From NCBI RefSeq assembly GCF_010119975.1, contig NZ_CP048222.1, forward strand, positions 496,001-560,000: a DNA stretch of 64,000 bases, given 5' to 3'. The DNA is from Rhodocytophaga rosea (lineage in GTDB: Bacteria > Bacteroidota > Bacteroidia > Cytophagales > 172606-1). The notes under the pieces are model-generated. The model was not told the DNA's origin. It searched no databases and worked only from the letters and a program-made list of their open reading frames with translations. The translations under genes and the position numbers were made by a program. Shown piece after piece: positions 1 through 8,662 of the stretch (positions are counted from its first letter, which is position 1; every line of letters starts with the position of its first letter).

Positions 1-597
1 GACCGGGCTATCCGCCTACCTTCCATCCCTAAAGTACACAAACTGCCAGCGGTCCTCAGTAAGCAGGAAGTCAAAGCTCTGCTCAAAGCACCCCGTCTGT
101 TAAAGCACCGGGTGCTGCTGGCCTTAATCTATTCAGCAGGCCTTCGCATGCAGGAAGTATGCCGGCTTGAGATCTCAGATTTAGATTTTGACCGCATGCA
201 GATCCACATTCGCCAAAGCAAAGGAAGAAAAGACCGCTATGTACCCCTCTCCCAGCTGATGAAAAGAGGACTGCTCTCCTACCTGTCTGCCTGCAAACCC
301 CACTACTACCTCTTCAATGGCAAGGAATATGGCTCGCAGCTCAGCCGCAAAGGCGTGCAATGGCTCATGCAGGATGCAGTTAGTAAAGCGGGCATCAAAA
401 AGAAAGGCATCTGTGTACATACCCTGCGCCATTCCTATGCCACCCATCTGCTAGAAGATGGATTGGATATTGTCTCCATCAAAGAACTTTTAGGCCATAG
501 CTTCCTGGAAACTACCCTTGTATATCTGCACATGGCAGGACTTGGCAGAAAAGCTCCTTTCTCTCCTCTAGATACCCTCTATACAAAGGAGGCATGA
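1..597 (+). CDS. Tyrosine recombinase/integrase, 5' end cut by window
   Basis: The reading frame is open from base 1, so the N-terminal SAM-like domain lies outside the window; the first internal start (GTG at 112) is not the real one. The visible 198 residues hold the catalytic core of a XerC/D-type tyrosine recombinase: the first Arg in SAGLR, then HTLRHSYATH (His-x-x-Arg box), LGH (second His) and the nucleophile Tyr in TLVYLH. Strand breakage and rejoining through a 3'-phosphotyrosine is family knowledge. The stop overlaps the start of the next gene (ATGA at 594-597), so it is translationally coupled to an IS91-type transposase. Integrase-like genes upstream of the transposase are known in some IS91-family elements, so I read it as an accessory gene of that element rather than a chromosome-dimer resolvase. 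Confidence 0.85.
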   Translation, partial: DRAIRLPSIPKVHKLPAVLSKQEVKALLKAPRLLKHRVLLALIYSAGLRMQEVCRLEISDLDFDRMQIHIRQSKGRKDRYVPLSQLMKRGLLSYLSACKPHYYLFNGKEYGSQLSRKGVQWLMQDAVSKAGIKKKGICVHTLRHSYATHLLEDGLDIVSIKELLGHSFLETTLVYLHMAGLGRKAPFSPLDTLYTKEA

Positions 598-1766
598 AGC
601 CTGCCCTAGAGTTAGCCCATATACTGTCGGCTCACTTACATGAGTTTATGGCCACGCATGCAGTCTCTGCTCACAAGTTCTCCACCCTAAAGGCGATTGA
701 GCATTGCCGTACTGCCAGACTAGGCGGCCATATAGATGCCTGTGATAGTTGTGGCTACCTGCGTATTAGCTACAACAGCTGCCGCAACAGACACTGCCCT
801 AAGTGTCAGACTACCAATCGTGAAAAGTGGATTATGCAAAGGGAGGCAGACCTGTTACCGGTCAGCTACTTTCATGTGGTCTTCACCTTGCCCCACTCCC
901 TTAATCTATTGTGCCTGCAGTATCCCCAAGAACTCTATGCTTTGCTCTTCAAGACAGCCTGGTCTACGATCAACAGCTTTGCCAATAATCCCAAGCATCT
1001 GGGTGCTAAAACAGGTATGATCTCCATTCTGCACACCTGGGGACAGAACCTCTCACTGCATCCACATCTGCATTGTATTGTGCCGGGTGGAGGGATCTCT
1101 GGGAGTGGCCACTGGAAAAAGGCCAGAAGTACAGGTAAATATCTTTTCCCGGTCAAAGCACTCAGTAAAGTGTTCCGTGCTCGCTATGTCTCACTACTGA
1201 GAAGCTTTCTTTCTGCTAATAAAGCACAGGTGGATAATGGGCTATGGAAAGAGTTATTTGCCAAAGACTGGGTGGTATACTGTAAAAGGCCTTTCTTAGG
1301 TCCTGCTCAGGTGATTGAATATCTGGGACGTTACACCCACAAAGTAGCTATCTCCAATCACCGCCTCCAAAGTATAGAGGATGGCAAGGTGAGCTTCGCT
1401 TACAAAGATTACCGGCAAGAAGCAGCAAAGAAAACCATGAGTTTGGAGGCTACTGAGTTCATCAGGCGTTTCAGCCTGCACATTCTGCCACCAAAGTTTG
1501 TCCGCATCCGCCACTATGGCATTTTGTCTTCCAAAGCAAAAGCCCATGATTTAGCACTGGCCAGACAAGATTTGAGAGTAGCTACGCCGGAAAAAAGAGT
1601 GTCGGACTGGAAAAGCATCTGCAAAGAACGCTTAGGCTATGATATAGACCTGTGTCCTTGCTGCAGCAAAGGCCGCATGAGAGAAATCTTGCGCTTTGAA
1701 GCAGCCCGTTCCCCACCTGATAGGGCTTACCTGCTATCGATAGCTTTACACTTGAAAACTGCCTGA
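594..1766 (+). CDS. IS91-family Y2 transposase
   Basis: A 390-residue HUH-type (rolling-circle) transposase. The N-terminus carries a Cys-rich zinc-binding domain (Cys 50, 53, 63, 68 and 71, including CRNRHCPKC). The metal-binding HUH motif is HPHLHC (His 158 and 160). The two-tyrosine motif is YLGRYTHK (Tyr 243 and 247), with the spacing expected for IS91 Y2 enzymes. The gene overlaps the upstream recombinase by 4 bases. Length and all catalytic residues are intact, so the element may be active. Family members transpose by single-strand rolling-circle transfer without making target duplications, so no direct repeats are expected. Confidence 0.93.
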   Translation: MKPALELAHILSAHLHEFMATHAVSAHKFSTLKAIEHCRTARLGGHIDACDSCGYLRISYNSCRNRHCPKCQTTNREKWIMQREADLLPVSYFHVVFTLPHSLNLLCLQYPQELYALLFKTAWSTINSFANNPKHLGAKTGMISILHTWGQNLSLHPHLHCIVPGGGISGSGHWKKARSTGKYLFPVKALSKVFRARYVSLLRSFLSANKAQVDNGLWKELFAKDWVVYCKRPFLGPAQVIEYLGRYTHKVAISNHRLQSIEDGKVSFAYKDYRQEAAKKTMSLEATEFIRRFSLHILPPKFVRIRHYGILSSKAKAHDLALARQDLRVATPEKRVSDWKSICKERLGYDIDLCPCCSKGRMREILRFEAARSPPDRAYLLSIALHLKTA

Positions 1767-1993
1767 GTAGAATAAAAAAGCCACTCAAAAAATTGGCCGG
1801 GAAAGTTATTGCCCATGTTGGAATATAGTCACCTTACTTGGAGCCAACACGGCTGCTCAGTTTACAAATAGTGAGATCTTTTCTCTTCCTTTTTTTACAC
1901 TATCTTCTTTTAGTGTACTACCGCTTCACCCAGAAGCTTCTTCTCTATTGATTGATTCCCCATAAATAAGGGCAGGTTAAACCACCCGGTTTC

Positions 1994-2052
1994 GTGCAAC
2001 ACAGGGTTCATGGTGGGTTAAGACCACCCCATGAACCCTTATATGTTGGCGG
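1994..2052 (-). repeat. attC-like palindrome downstream of lipoprotein gene
   Basis: Read on the minus strand this 59-base site starts with CCGCCAAC, continues into a hairpin (GGGTTCATGG at 2004-2013 pairs with CCATGAACCC at 2029-2038) and ends with GTTGCAC at 2000-1994. The outer CAAC...GTTG pair plus an inner stem is the architecture of integron attC sites (RYYYAAC ... GTTRRRY), though the core bases match only partly. It overlaps the stop codon of the minus-strand gene that follows. It could instead be a simple transcription terminator or an IS91 end. Confidence 0.45.
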
Positions 2053-2704
2053 AAGTTTTTATTTCATTTTTTAATATGTCGAAGTATATCCATTGGCCTT
2101 CTGAATCATAGACATCAAAAGAGAAGTCCTTTCTATAATCCACCCCTCGAGTTATAGTTGCTGAAAAGTAGCCTGCTGCATGTGAATGCAACTCGCTTCC
2201 CTTTAAGGAATAACGTAATAACAATTCTAAGTAATCTGTAATGGATTGAGAGGCACTTTCCGAAAGGGGTAAAGTTTGCTGCGCTTTCCTGAAATACTTT
2301 CTACCATATTCATCAAAATTGCATACAACTGAGTCTTGAATTAAAGTACATTCAAGGATTGAATCTTTTCTGAAAACATTTATGTATTCCCTATTTCCTC
2401 CAAACTCACCACAATCCACAAATTCAGCATATAACTTAAGGGTATCATTGCGGCCTAAATCGCCTAAGGCTTGATTAGACTGCGTATGGTCAAGTGGTTG
2501 ATCTTTTCTACACTCGGTTGTCAGCAAAGTTGTAGCATTCATTGATTTATCAAATTTTACATATCTTCCATACGCAATTTTTAGCGAATCATAAATTATT
2601 GCAGATGCACTAGAATCCCTTTGCTCGTTTTTGAGATCTCTATTTGTCGAACTGTTACAGCTAGTTAGTATTACTAGACCTATCACAAGAGTCCATGATT
2701 TCAT
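2039..2704 (-). CDS. Lone lipoprotein of unknown function
   Basis: 221 residues with a short signal peptide and lipobox (ILTSC, Cys 16), so a lipoprotein of the cell envelope. I do not recognise the mature part. It holds three further cysteines, in TECRKDQ, VDCGEFGG and ECTLI, and one in VVCNFDEYGRKYF, with a beta-rich look; disulfides are possible. The gene stands alone between an IS91 element and an unrelated plus-strand gene. It is bounded precisely by a 12-base perfect inverted repeat (2041-2052 and 2722-2733), each copy adjoining a hairpin, which suggests it moved as a cassette. Confidence 0.72.
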   Translation of the reverse strand: MKSWTLVIGLVILTSCNSSTNRDLKNEQRDSSASAIIYDSLKIAYGRYVKFDKSMNATTLLTTECRKDQPLDHTQSNQALGDLGRNDTLKLYAEFVDCGEFGGNREYINVFRKDSILECTLIQDSVVCNFDEYGRKYFRKAQQTLPLSESASQSITDYLELLLRYSLKGSELHSHAAGYFSATITRGVDYRKDFSFDVYDSEGQWIYFDILKNEIKTSANI

Positions 2705-2721
2705 TGTTTATATTATAATTA

Positions 2722-2772
2722 CCGCCAACATATGTATCCCCGAAACGCTTATTATTTATTACGGGGATACAC
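2722..2772 (-). repeat. Palindrome upstream of lipoprotein gene, partner of 1994-2052
   Basis: CCGCCAACATAT at 2722-2733 is the exact reverse complement of 2041-2052 on the far side of the gene. It is followed by a perfect 10-base stem (TGTATCCCCG ... CGGGGATACA) around a 19-base AT-rich loop. Together the two sites frame the lipoprotein gene. The outer core box (AAC) expected of a complete attC site is not evident here, so the cassette reading is tentative. Confidence 0.4.
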
Positions 2773-2975
2773 CCAATATAGCAAATACCCGAAACTTTTG
2801 AAATGGATATAGAAAGTAGATATCACTTAACACAGCAAGTTCTTTACTTATCCCAGGAAAAAATTGAACACAGGCTATAAACCAATCCGTTGTTTAGTAT
2901 GCAAAATCATTTTTCTGAGGTATATTGCCTATCGAGTACTGAGTTATTAACCGTCCACCTCTACCTACCACACCC

Positions 2976-4211
2976 ATGAAAGATAATACGGCGAATCTTC
3001 CTTTCCGAAAATCATGCCCTGCCAGAGTATATATTTTTAGTAGCTTGAGTTTGTTCATCATTGCTCTCTTCCCTGTTGAATTGTGTGCCCAGAAAAAAAG
3101 CAAACCAGCTCCGGCAGCCAGTATCAGCTTTAAAAAAGAGGTGCTTACCGATGTGTTCATTGCAGAAGGTGTGGCTGTTGGTGATGTGAATAAAGATGGC
3201 CGCACCGATGTACTGGCTGGTGCTTACTGGTTTGAAGCACCTACCTGGACAAAGCATGAACTTGCCCAGCCAGAAACATTTTACTACGACAAAGGATACA
3301 GTAATGCTTTTATCAGCCAGACGCTGGATGTAAACCTGGATGGATGGACGGACTTTGTGCGGATTGGGTTTCCGGGAAAAGAGGTGCTATGGTTTGAAAA
3401 TCCGCAGAATAAAGCCGGGCATTGGAAAACACATCTCATTGATTCTACGCTGGGCAATGAATCAGCCGGCTTTTATGATATTGATGGCGATGGAAGGCTG
3501 GATATTCTGGGAGCCGATGTAAAAACAGGCCAGATGTGCTGGTTTAAAGCACCTGCTGCCAAAAAAGAAACCCAGTGGAAGAAGTTTCCGATCAGCCAGG
3601 AAAAAAGCCCCGGAACCAGTAATTTTTCGCATGGGTTGGGTGTGGGTGATGTAAATAAAGATGGCCGCCAGGATATAATTATTAAAGAGGGCTGGTGGGA
3701 AGCCCCAACCAACCGGCAACAAGCCAACTGGATGTTTCATGCAGCTAACTTAGGAGAAGCCTGTGCCCAGATGTATGCCTTTGACGTGGACAAAGATGGC
3801 GACCAGGATATAATTACTTCCTCTGCCCATCAACTCGGTATGTGGTGGTATGAGCAGACGCAGGAATCAGAAAGCACGCCGAAATGGACAATGCATACGA
3901 TCTCCGAACAGTTTGCCCAGACACATGGACTGGCCTTTGCAGATATCAACTCTGATGGTACACCCGACCTGATCACCGGCAAACGGTATTTTGCCCATAT
4001 GGGAAAAGACCCAGGCGAACTGGAACCACCTGTGATATACTGGTTTGAGTTTAAACCCGGCAAGCAACCTTCCTTCACTGGCCACCAGATCGATGATGCT
4101 TCGGGCGTAGGTGTTCATGTAATTGCCGAAGATATCTCCCGCGATGGCCTGATTGATATTGTGATTGCCAATAAAAAAGGCGTGTTTGTATTTACACAGG
4201 AGCGCAAATAA
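2976..4211 (+). CDS. FG-GAP/VCBS-repeat beta-propeller protein, exported
   Basis: 411 residues with a signal peptide (hydrophobic core about residues 18-36, ending CAQ). The mature part is built of about seven repeats with a calcium-binding loop of the form D-x-[ND]-x-DG: GDVNKDGRTD, DVNLDGWTD, DIDGDGRLD, GDVNKDGRQD, DVDKDGDQD, DINSDGTPD and DISRDGLID. Several are followed by an aromatic WFEAP-like strand. Seven repeats fit one seven-bladed propeller. Such proteins are periplasmic or cell-surface and may bind polysaccharide or protein partners; no catalytic motif is visible. It is a single-gene unit with its own terminator. Confidence 0.85.
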   Translation: MKDNTANLPFRKSCPARVYIFSSLSLFIIALFPVELCAQKKSKPAPAASISFKKEVLTDVFIAEGVAVGDVNKDGRTDVLAGAYWFEAPTWTKHELAQPETFYYDKGYSNAFISQTLDVNLDGWTDFVRIGFPGKEVLWFENPQNKAGHWKTHLIDSTLGNESAGFYDIDGDGRLDILGADVKTGQMCWFKAPAAKKETQWKKFPISQEKSPGTSNFSHGLGVGDVNKDGRQDIIIKEGWWEAPTNRQQANWMFHAANLGEACAQMYAFDVDKDGDQDIITSSAHQLGMWWYEQTQESESTPKWTMHTISEQFAQTHGLAFADINSDGTPDLITGKRYFAHMGKDPGELEPPVIYWFEFKPGKQPSFTGHQIDDASGVGVHVIAEDISRDGLIDIVIANKKGVFVFTQERK

Positions 4212-4270
4212 AGATCGGAAGTTGGAAGTTTTACATGAGCTAACTGAAATTTCTGGTATATTATTTAACC

Positions 4271-4312
4271 AAAGCGAGGGAATTACTTCTCTCGCTTTAT
4301 TTATTCCTTTTA
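4271..4312 (+). terminator. Probable intrinsic terminator after FG-GAP gene
   Basis: AAAGCGAG (4271-4278) pairs with CTCGCTTT (4291-4298). The stem extends inward through GAA/TTC around a TTAC loop, and an interrupted T-rich stretch follows. Confidence 0.55.
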
Positions 4313-4419
4313 CCGCCAAAACCGGACAATTACTGTTCGTTTCTGAACATATTTTCTAACTAATAATTTGATAAGAAACCACTGCATTAGTTAAATTACG
4401 GCTTTTTCTGCTTTGGCAG

Positions 4420-4427
4420 TATATTTG
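4420..4427 (+). promoter_or_regulatory. Candidate -7 promoter element for padR-like gene
   Basis: TATATTTG matches the Bacteroidota -7 consensus TAnnTTTG and lies 33 bases before the ATG of the PadR-type gene. A clear -33 TTTG at the right distance is not seen, so this is a weak call. Confidence 0.35.
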
Positions 4428-4459
4428 TTCGACAAAATCAAATGAAATAGAAAAAGCCC

Positions 4460-4795
4460 ATGAAAAGAGTATATCTGGGAGAGTTTGAAGAACTGGTACT
4501 GCTTACTACTGCCATACTTCAGGAGGAGGCATACGGCGTTACCATTACGCAGGAAATCGAAGAGCAAACCGGCCGGATCGTAGATTTCAGCACCGTACAT
4601 ACCACACTCAAGCGTCTGGAGGAAAAAGGCTTTCTCTCTTCGCAAATGGGCGGCGCTACTGCCGAACGGGGTGGCCGCAGAAAACGCTTTTTTTCACTTA
4701 CCACAACTGGTGTTCAAGCCTTACATGAGATTCAGCAAGTGCGTACCAGACTATGGTCGCAGGTTCCGGCTACGATCCAGCTAAAAGGCATCTGA
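4460..4795 (+). CDS. PadR-family transcriptional regulator
   Basis: 111 residues forming a winged helix-turn-helix of the PadR type: the N-terminal helices (LGEFEELVLLTTAIL, YGVTITQEIEEQTG), a recognition helix region (STVHTTLKRLEEKGFL) and the basic wing GGRRKRFFSLTTTG. Small PadR regulators of this kind usually sit directly before FtsX/MacB-type permease genes in Bacteroidota and control them, and this one lies 111 bases before such a gene. The ligand is unknown. Confidence 0.9.
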   Translation: MKRVYLGEFEELVLLTTAILQEEAYGVTITQEIEEQTGRIVDFSTVHTTLKRLEEKGFLSSQMGGATAERGGRRKRFFSLTTTGVQALHEIQQVRTRLWSQVPATIQLKGI

Positions 4796-4906
4796 TTATT
4801 CATACTCATTAATGTGAGCACCAGGTTTTACTAAAGAGATATAGCGCTAAAATTCAGGCATATATAATCGTAATACTTAGTACACTCTACACAATCTGCA
4901 TTTGTT

Positions 4907-7606
4907 ATGGCTGCAACGGACAAAAAACATATCCCTCCCCGCTGGGCAGAAAAATTACTGGAATGGTACTGTCCGGCTGAATCGCTGGAAGAAGTGCAGG
5001 GAGATTTACAGGAATTATACATATACTGGGTAGATACGCATGGCAAATCAGAAGCAAACCGCTGTTACATCTGGTGTGCCTTCCGTTTGGCCCGTCCTTT
5101 CCAGCAGAAACAACCGATACGTTCGCATTTACAACCTAATACTTTTGGTATGATAAGCCATTACTTAAAAATCGCCCTGCGAAATACTTCCCGGCAAAAG
5201 GCTTTTTCCTTCATCAATATTTCCGGACTGGCACTGGGTTTAGCCTGTAGTCTGCTGATCGGGCTATATGTCCAGGACGAATACAGCTACGACCGCCATT
5301 GGACAAACAGCGGCCGGATTTTCAGGCTCAATCAAACCAGCCGGTTCGAACAGGAGCAGAAAGCATCTACTGTTGCCCTGCCAGCCGGCCCGGCAATTGC
5401 ACGTTCAGTCACTGGCGTAGAAGCGGTCACCAGGTTATTCATCCGGAGTGGTAGCATACAGATCCTGGCAAACCAGGGACAGAAAGCCAGGTTATTTCAG
5501 GAACGGGAAGTAGCCATGGTAGATTCATCTTTTTTCAAGGTATTTTCCCTGCCATTGCTCTACGGAAATCCGGCAACAGCCTTAAATACACCAGCTAGTG
5601 TGGTCATCTCCAGGGAAATGGCGCAGAAATATTTCGGCGATAGTAATCCCATGGGTAAAGTGTTGCGCTATGAAAATATAGCCGATCTAACCATTACCGG
5701 CGTATTTGCTGATCTGCCCCGGAACACAGATTTTACCTTTGATTTCCTGGTCAATTTTGACATCCTGTTTGCCGTGGAGCAGCCCTCTATTGCTGAATTT
5801 ATGCAGAAAGACTGGTTATATAATCCGGCAGAAATCTTTTTGAAACTATCACCGGCCAGCAGTACCGCGCAGGTAGAAGCTCAATTTCCGAAACTGCTCG
5901 AACAAAGCGGAGATGACCGGGTAAAAGCGCATATACAATATTATTTACAAGCCCTGCCTGAGGTTCATTTGTATTCAGGAGAACTCATTGGTGTCCCAAG
6001 CAGGGGAAGCATTCAATTTGTGGTGTTACTCTCAGCCATAGCCGGACTTACATTGCTGGTAGCTTGTTTTAATTATATCAATTTGAATACTGCACAGGCA
6101 CTCCGCCGGGCAAAAGAAGTAGGCTTACGCAAAACCCTGGGAGCCGCCAGAAGCCAGCTGGTCGGGCAGTTTATGGGAGAAGCTTTTCTACAATCTATAC
6201 TGGCTTTTTGCCTGGCTATATTACTGGCCTATATACTGCTGCCCTTCCTGAATGAATTAGGAGACAAACAGTATGTGTTTCCGGATTTTCTCCATCCGCA
6301 ATTGCTGTTATTTGCAACCGCTTTATTAGTTCTTACAGCTTTACTTTCCGGCGCCTATCCGGCCTTGTTTACTTCCGGTTTTTTGCCGGTTGTTGCCTTG
6401 CGGGGAAAAATCAGCCAGGCTGTTTCCAATAAGCAGAGATTACGGCAAGTACTGGTGATTGTGCAGTTCAGCGTAACCCTGGTACTGATTACAGCTACTA
6501 TCGTTATTTATCAGCAGGTAAGTTATTTACGCAATAAACCATTGGGTTTCCAAAAAGAGCAGGTAGTAGTGATTCCCCTGTTTGGCAGTGGTAACTCGGT
6601 GAATATATCGCAGGGGGTAGATGGCCCTTTCCGCATGCGGATGAATACATTTGAACAAGCCCTTTCTCAGAACATACGTATTCAGGGCAGTACTGCATTA
6701 TCGGCAATGCCTGGGAGTGGATACTTACGTTCGCTGGTCGTGCCGGAAGGATATACGGAGCAGAGCAATATTTTTGTATCCTGGGTTTCGGTCGATTACG
6801 ATTTTCTGCCTACGCTCCATATTCCGTTTCTGGCCGGACGGAATTTTTCCAAAGAAACCGGAACAGACCATTTGCAGGCGTTTGTTATCAATGAATCGGC
6901 TGCCAGAACATTTGGATATGCTTCTGCTGAAGAGGCGGTAGGCAGACCCATTCAACGGGGTGGAGAAGGCGGAAAAAAAGGAATAATTATCGGCGTGGTA
7001 AATGATTTTAATTTTAATTCTTTGGACCAGCCCATGGAACCGCTGATTATTGACATTGAAGTGCCCAGGTTCGGCGTATTCGCCGTTACTATTGCTTCAG
7101 ACCATATCCCTGAAACGTTAGCACAGCTAAAAGAACAATGGGAAGCCTTTTTTCCTGAACGGGTATTTGAATATACCTTTCTGGATGAAAACCTGGATGC
7201 ACAATATAACCGGCAGGAAAAATTAAGCCGCTTATTATCCGTTTTTTCGGGCTTATCCATTCTGATTTCCTGCCTGGGTTTATTCGGACTGGCAGCGTAT
7301 ATCACCTATCAGCGTTCCCATGAAATTGGTATCCGGAAAGTACTGGGGGCAAGTACCGGCAGCCTGGTGGCCTTGCTTTCACGGGATTTTATACGGCTGG
7401 TATTGCTTGCCAACCTGATTGCCATTCCGCTGGGCTGGTATTTGCTTCACCAGTGGCTGGAAACATTTGCAAACCGCATTTCCCTGCAACCCTGGGTATT
7501 TATTGGTGTCGGCGTATGTACCCTGCTCATCGCTTTCCTTACGGTTTCTTCCCAGACTTTTAAAGCTTCTGCCATGAATCCGGTGAAGACTATCCGCAGG
7601 GAATAA
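4907..7606 (+). CDS. MacB/FtsX-type ABC transporter permease with permease prefix domain
   Basis: 899 residues. Residues 1-75 are a soluble prefix domain (RWAEKLLEWYCPAE, EEVQGDLQELY) found in permeases paired with PadR regulators. Then come a transmembrane helix near 100-120, a large MacB-type periplasmic domain, three helices with the FtsX motif (LRRAKEVGLRKTLGA), a second periplasmic domain and a final FtsX block (SHEIGIRKVLGAS). This duplicated FtsX layout is typical of Bacteroidota. It would act as the inner-membrane half of a mechanotransmission ABC complex, exporting or releasing an unknown substrate; no ATPase gene is adjacent. Confidence 0.92.
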   Translation: MAATDKKHIPPRWAEKLLEWYCPAESLEEVQGDLQELYIYWVDTHGKSEANRCYIWCAFRLARPFQQKQPIRSHLQPNTFGMISHYLKIALRNTSRQKAFSFINISGLALGLACSLLIGLYVQDEYSYDRHWTNSGRIFRLNQTSRFEQEQKASTVALPAGPAIARSVTGVEAVTRLFIRSGSIQILANQGQKARLFQEREVAMVDSSFFKVFSLPLLYGNPATALNTPASVVISREMAQKYFGDSNPMGKVLRYENIADLTITGVFADLPRNTDFTFDFLVNFDILFAVEQPSIAEFMQKDWLYNPAEIFLKLSPASSTAQVEAQFPKLLEQSGDDRVKAHIQYYLQALPEVHLYSGELIGVPSRGSIQFVVLLSAIAGLTLLVACFNYINLNTAQALRRAKEVGLRKTLGAARSQLVGQFMGEAFLQSILAFCLAILLAYILLPFLNELGDKQYVFPDFLHPQLLLFATALLVLTALLSGAYPALFTSGFLPVVALRGKISQAVSNKQRLRQVLVIVQFSVTLVLITATIVIYQQVSYLRNKPLGFQKEQVVVIPLFGSGNSVNISQGVDGPFRMRMNTFEQALSQNIRIQGSTALSAMPGSGYLRSLVVPEGYTEQSNIFVSWVSVDYDFLPTLHIPFLAGRNFSKETGTDHLQAFVINESAARTFGYASAEEAVGRPIQRGGEGGKKGIIIGVVNDFNFNSLDQPMEPLIIDIEVPRFGVFAVTIASDHIPETLAQLKEQWEAFFPERVFEYTFLDENLDAQYNRQEKLSRLLSVFSGLSILISCLGLFGLAAYITYQRSHEIGIRKVLGASTGSLVALLSRDFIRLVLLANLIAIPLGWYLLHQWLETFANRISLQPWVFIGVGVCTLLIAFLTVSSQTFKASAMNPVKTIRRE

Positions 7607-7723
7607 GCCGGTAATTAAAACTAGTATAAAGTATAGCAGTAAAAGTCTTTGACATACACCTCTTGCTCTGCTTTAAACATTATACCTCAAACGCTGAATT
7701 ACTTATTAATGCCGGTAACTGGC

Positions 7724-8053
7724 CTAGTCAGGATTGGTATGTGTCCAGATGGAGTTGTAGATGACAGGCCTGAATTCAGTGGCAATAGAAGCGGCTTGTT
7801 TCATGTGTTTCTGGGCTTCTTCATTTCTCAGCATATTCAGAAAATCTTCCAGGGTTGCCCATTGTGCATAATTGGTTACCGTTTTTTTATCGCCGCTGCT
7901 ATGCAGGTTAGCCGAAATATATCCAGGCAGATGGCACATCACTTTTTCAGTGGCTTCCTTCAGGACTTCGAATAATTCCTGGTGTTTATCGGGTGTTACT
8001 GTAAAAACATTAATCAGGGTACAATAGTGATTTGAATCATCAATGGTAGTCAT
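7724..8053 (-). CDS. Antibiotic biosynthesis monooxygenase (ABM) domain protein
   Basis: 109 residues with one ABM ferredoxin-like fold. The first strand is LINVFTVTPDKHQELFEVL, the middle part has MCHLPGYISANLHSS, and the conserved NYAQWATLEDF leads to the final helix. Family members are small dimeric, cofactor-free oxygenases or heme/quinone-binding proteins; the substrate cannot be told here. It is the last gene of a minus-strand run of small single-domain genes. Confidence 0.85.
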   Translation of the reverse strand: MTTIDDSNHYCTLINVFTVTPDKHQELFEVLKEATEKVMCHLPGYISANLHSSGDKKTVTNYAQWATLEDFLNMLRNEEAQKHMKQAASIATEFRPVIYNSIWTHTNPD

Positions 8054-8212
8054 AGCAAGGAGTATAGGATTTGGGAAAGCAGGTAGTATTGCCCGGCAGG
8101 CTAACTGGCTTTATAACGGAACAGGCAAAGTTCTCGTTGCTTAGCAAAGAGGTATTTCTCAGGGTACCTATCACTATTCTGACCTCAGGTACTTCTATAT
8201 CACTGGCAAACT

Positions 8213-8629
8213 TTACTTTTCCTCGTGATCGGTTCCCTGGTAAATCCACATAGACTGGGTTTCGCCGGCTTTTACAAATCCGCATTTCTGATAGAAATCT
8301 ACGGCTCTGCCATCAGCTACCAGGACTTGCTGGTGAAAATGCCCGTATTTTTCCTGCATTTTATTCATGATCATCCTTCCAATTCCCTGTCCCTGATAGG
8401 CAGGGTGCACCAGTAAATGGGGATAATATACTACCAGAAAACCATCCGACAACGCATTTCCCAGTCCTACCAGTTGCTCTCCAGCCCAGGCCGTTATGAG
8501 CGAATGAGAATGCATCAGTCCCTGAAATAACAGATCCGGTTTTTTAGCAGACGACCAGTCGTTGGACTGATATAAGGAAATCACGGCTGCTTTGTCTATA
8601 TTAAAATCTTCTCTCAGAAGTATGCGCAT
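8213..8629 (-). CDS. GNAT-family N-acetyltransferase
   Basis: 138 residues with the GNAT acetyl-CoA-binding motif A in LLVHPAYQGQGIGRMIMNKM (Q-x-x-G-x-G), preceded by the beta-strand FLVVYYPHL. The C-terminal FYQKCGFVKAG matches motif B. The acceptor substrate is unknown. It lies 33 bases downstream of another GNAT gene, probably in one transcript. Confidence 0.88.
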   Translation of the reverse strand: MRILLREDFNIDKAAVISLYQSNDWSSAKKPDLLFQGLMHSHSLITAWAGEQLVGLGNALSDGFLVVYYPHLLVHPAYQGQGIGRMIMNKMQEKYGHFHQQVLVADGRAVDFYQKCGFVKAGETQSMWIYQGTDHEEK

Positions 8630-8662
8630 AGGTGTTTCTTAAAATACCAGAAATGTGTCATT

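Larger units (their letters stand above)
1..1766 (+). mobile_element. IS91-like element (left end outside window)
   Basis: The coupled tyrosine recombinase and Y2 transposase form the coding part of an IS91-type element. The left end lies before base 1. The right end must fall between 1767 and about 2000; I could not fix it, because IS91 ends are defined by a subterminal hairpin and a GTTC/CTTG-type target rather than by long inverted repeats. The stretch 1767-1990 shows no gene. Confidence 0.75.

Noticed and set aside
1-597. Reading the first ORF as an integron integrase that serves the attC-like sites
   Set aside because: It lacks a visible IntI-specific insertion and is coupled to an IS91 transposase, so it cannot be assigned as IntI from this fragment.
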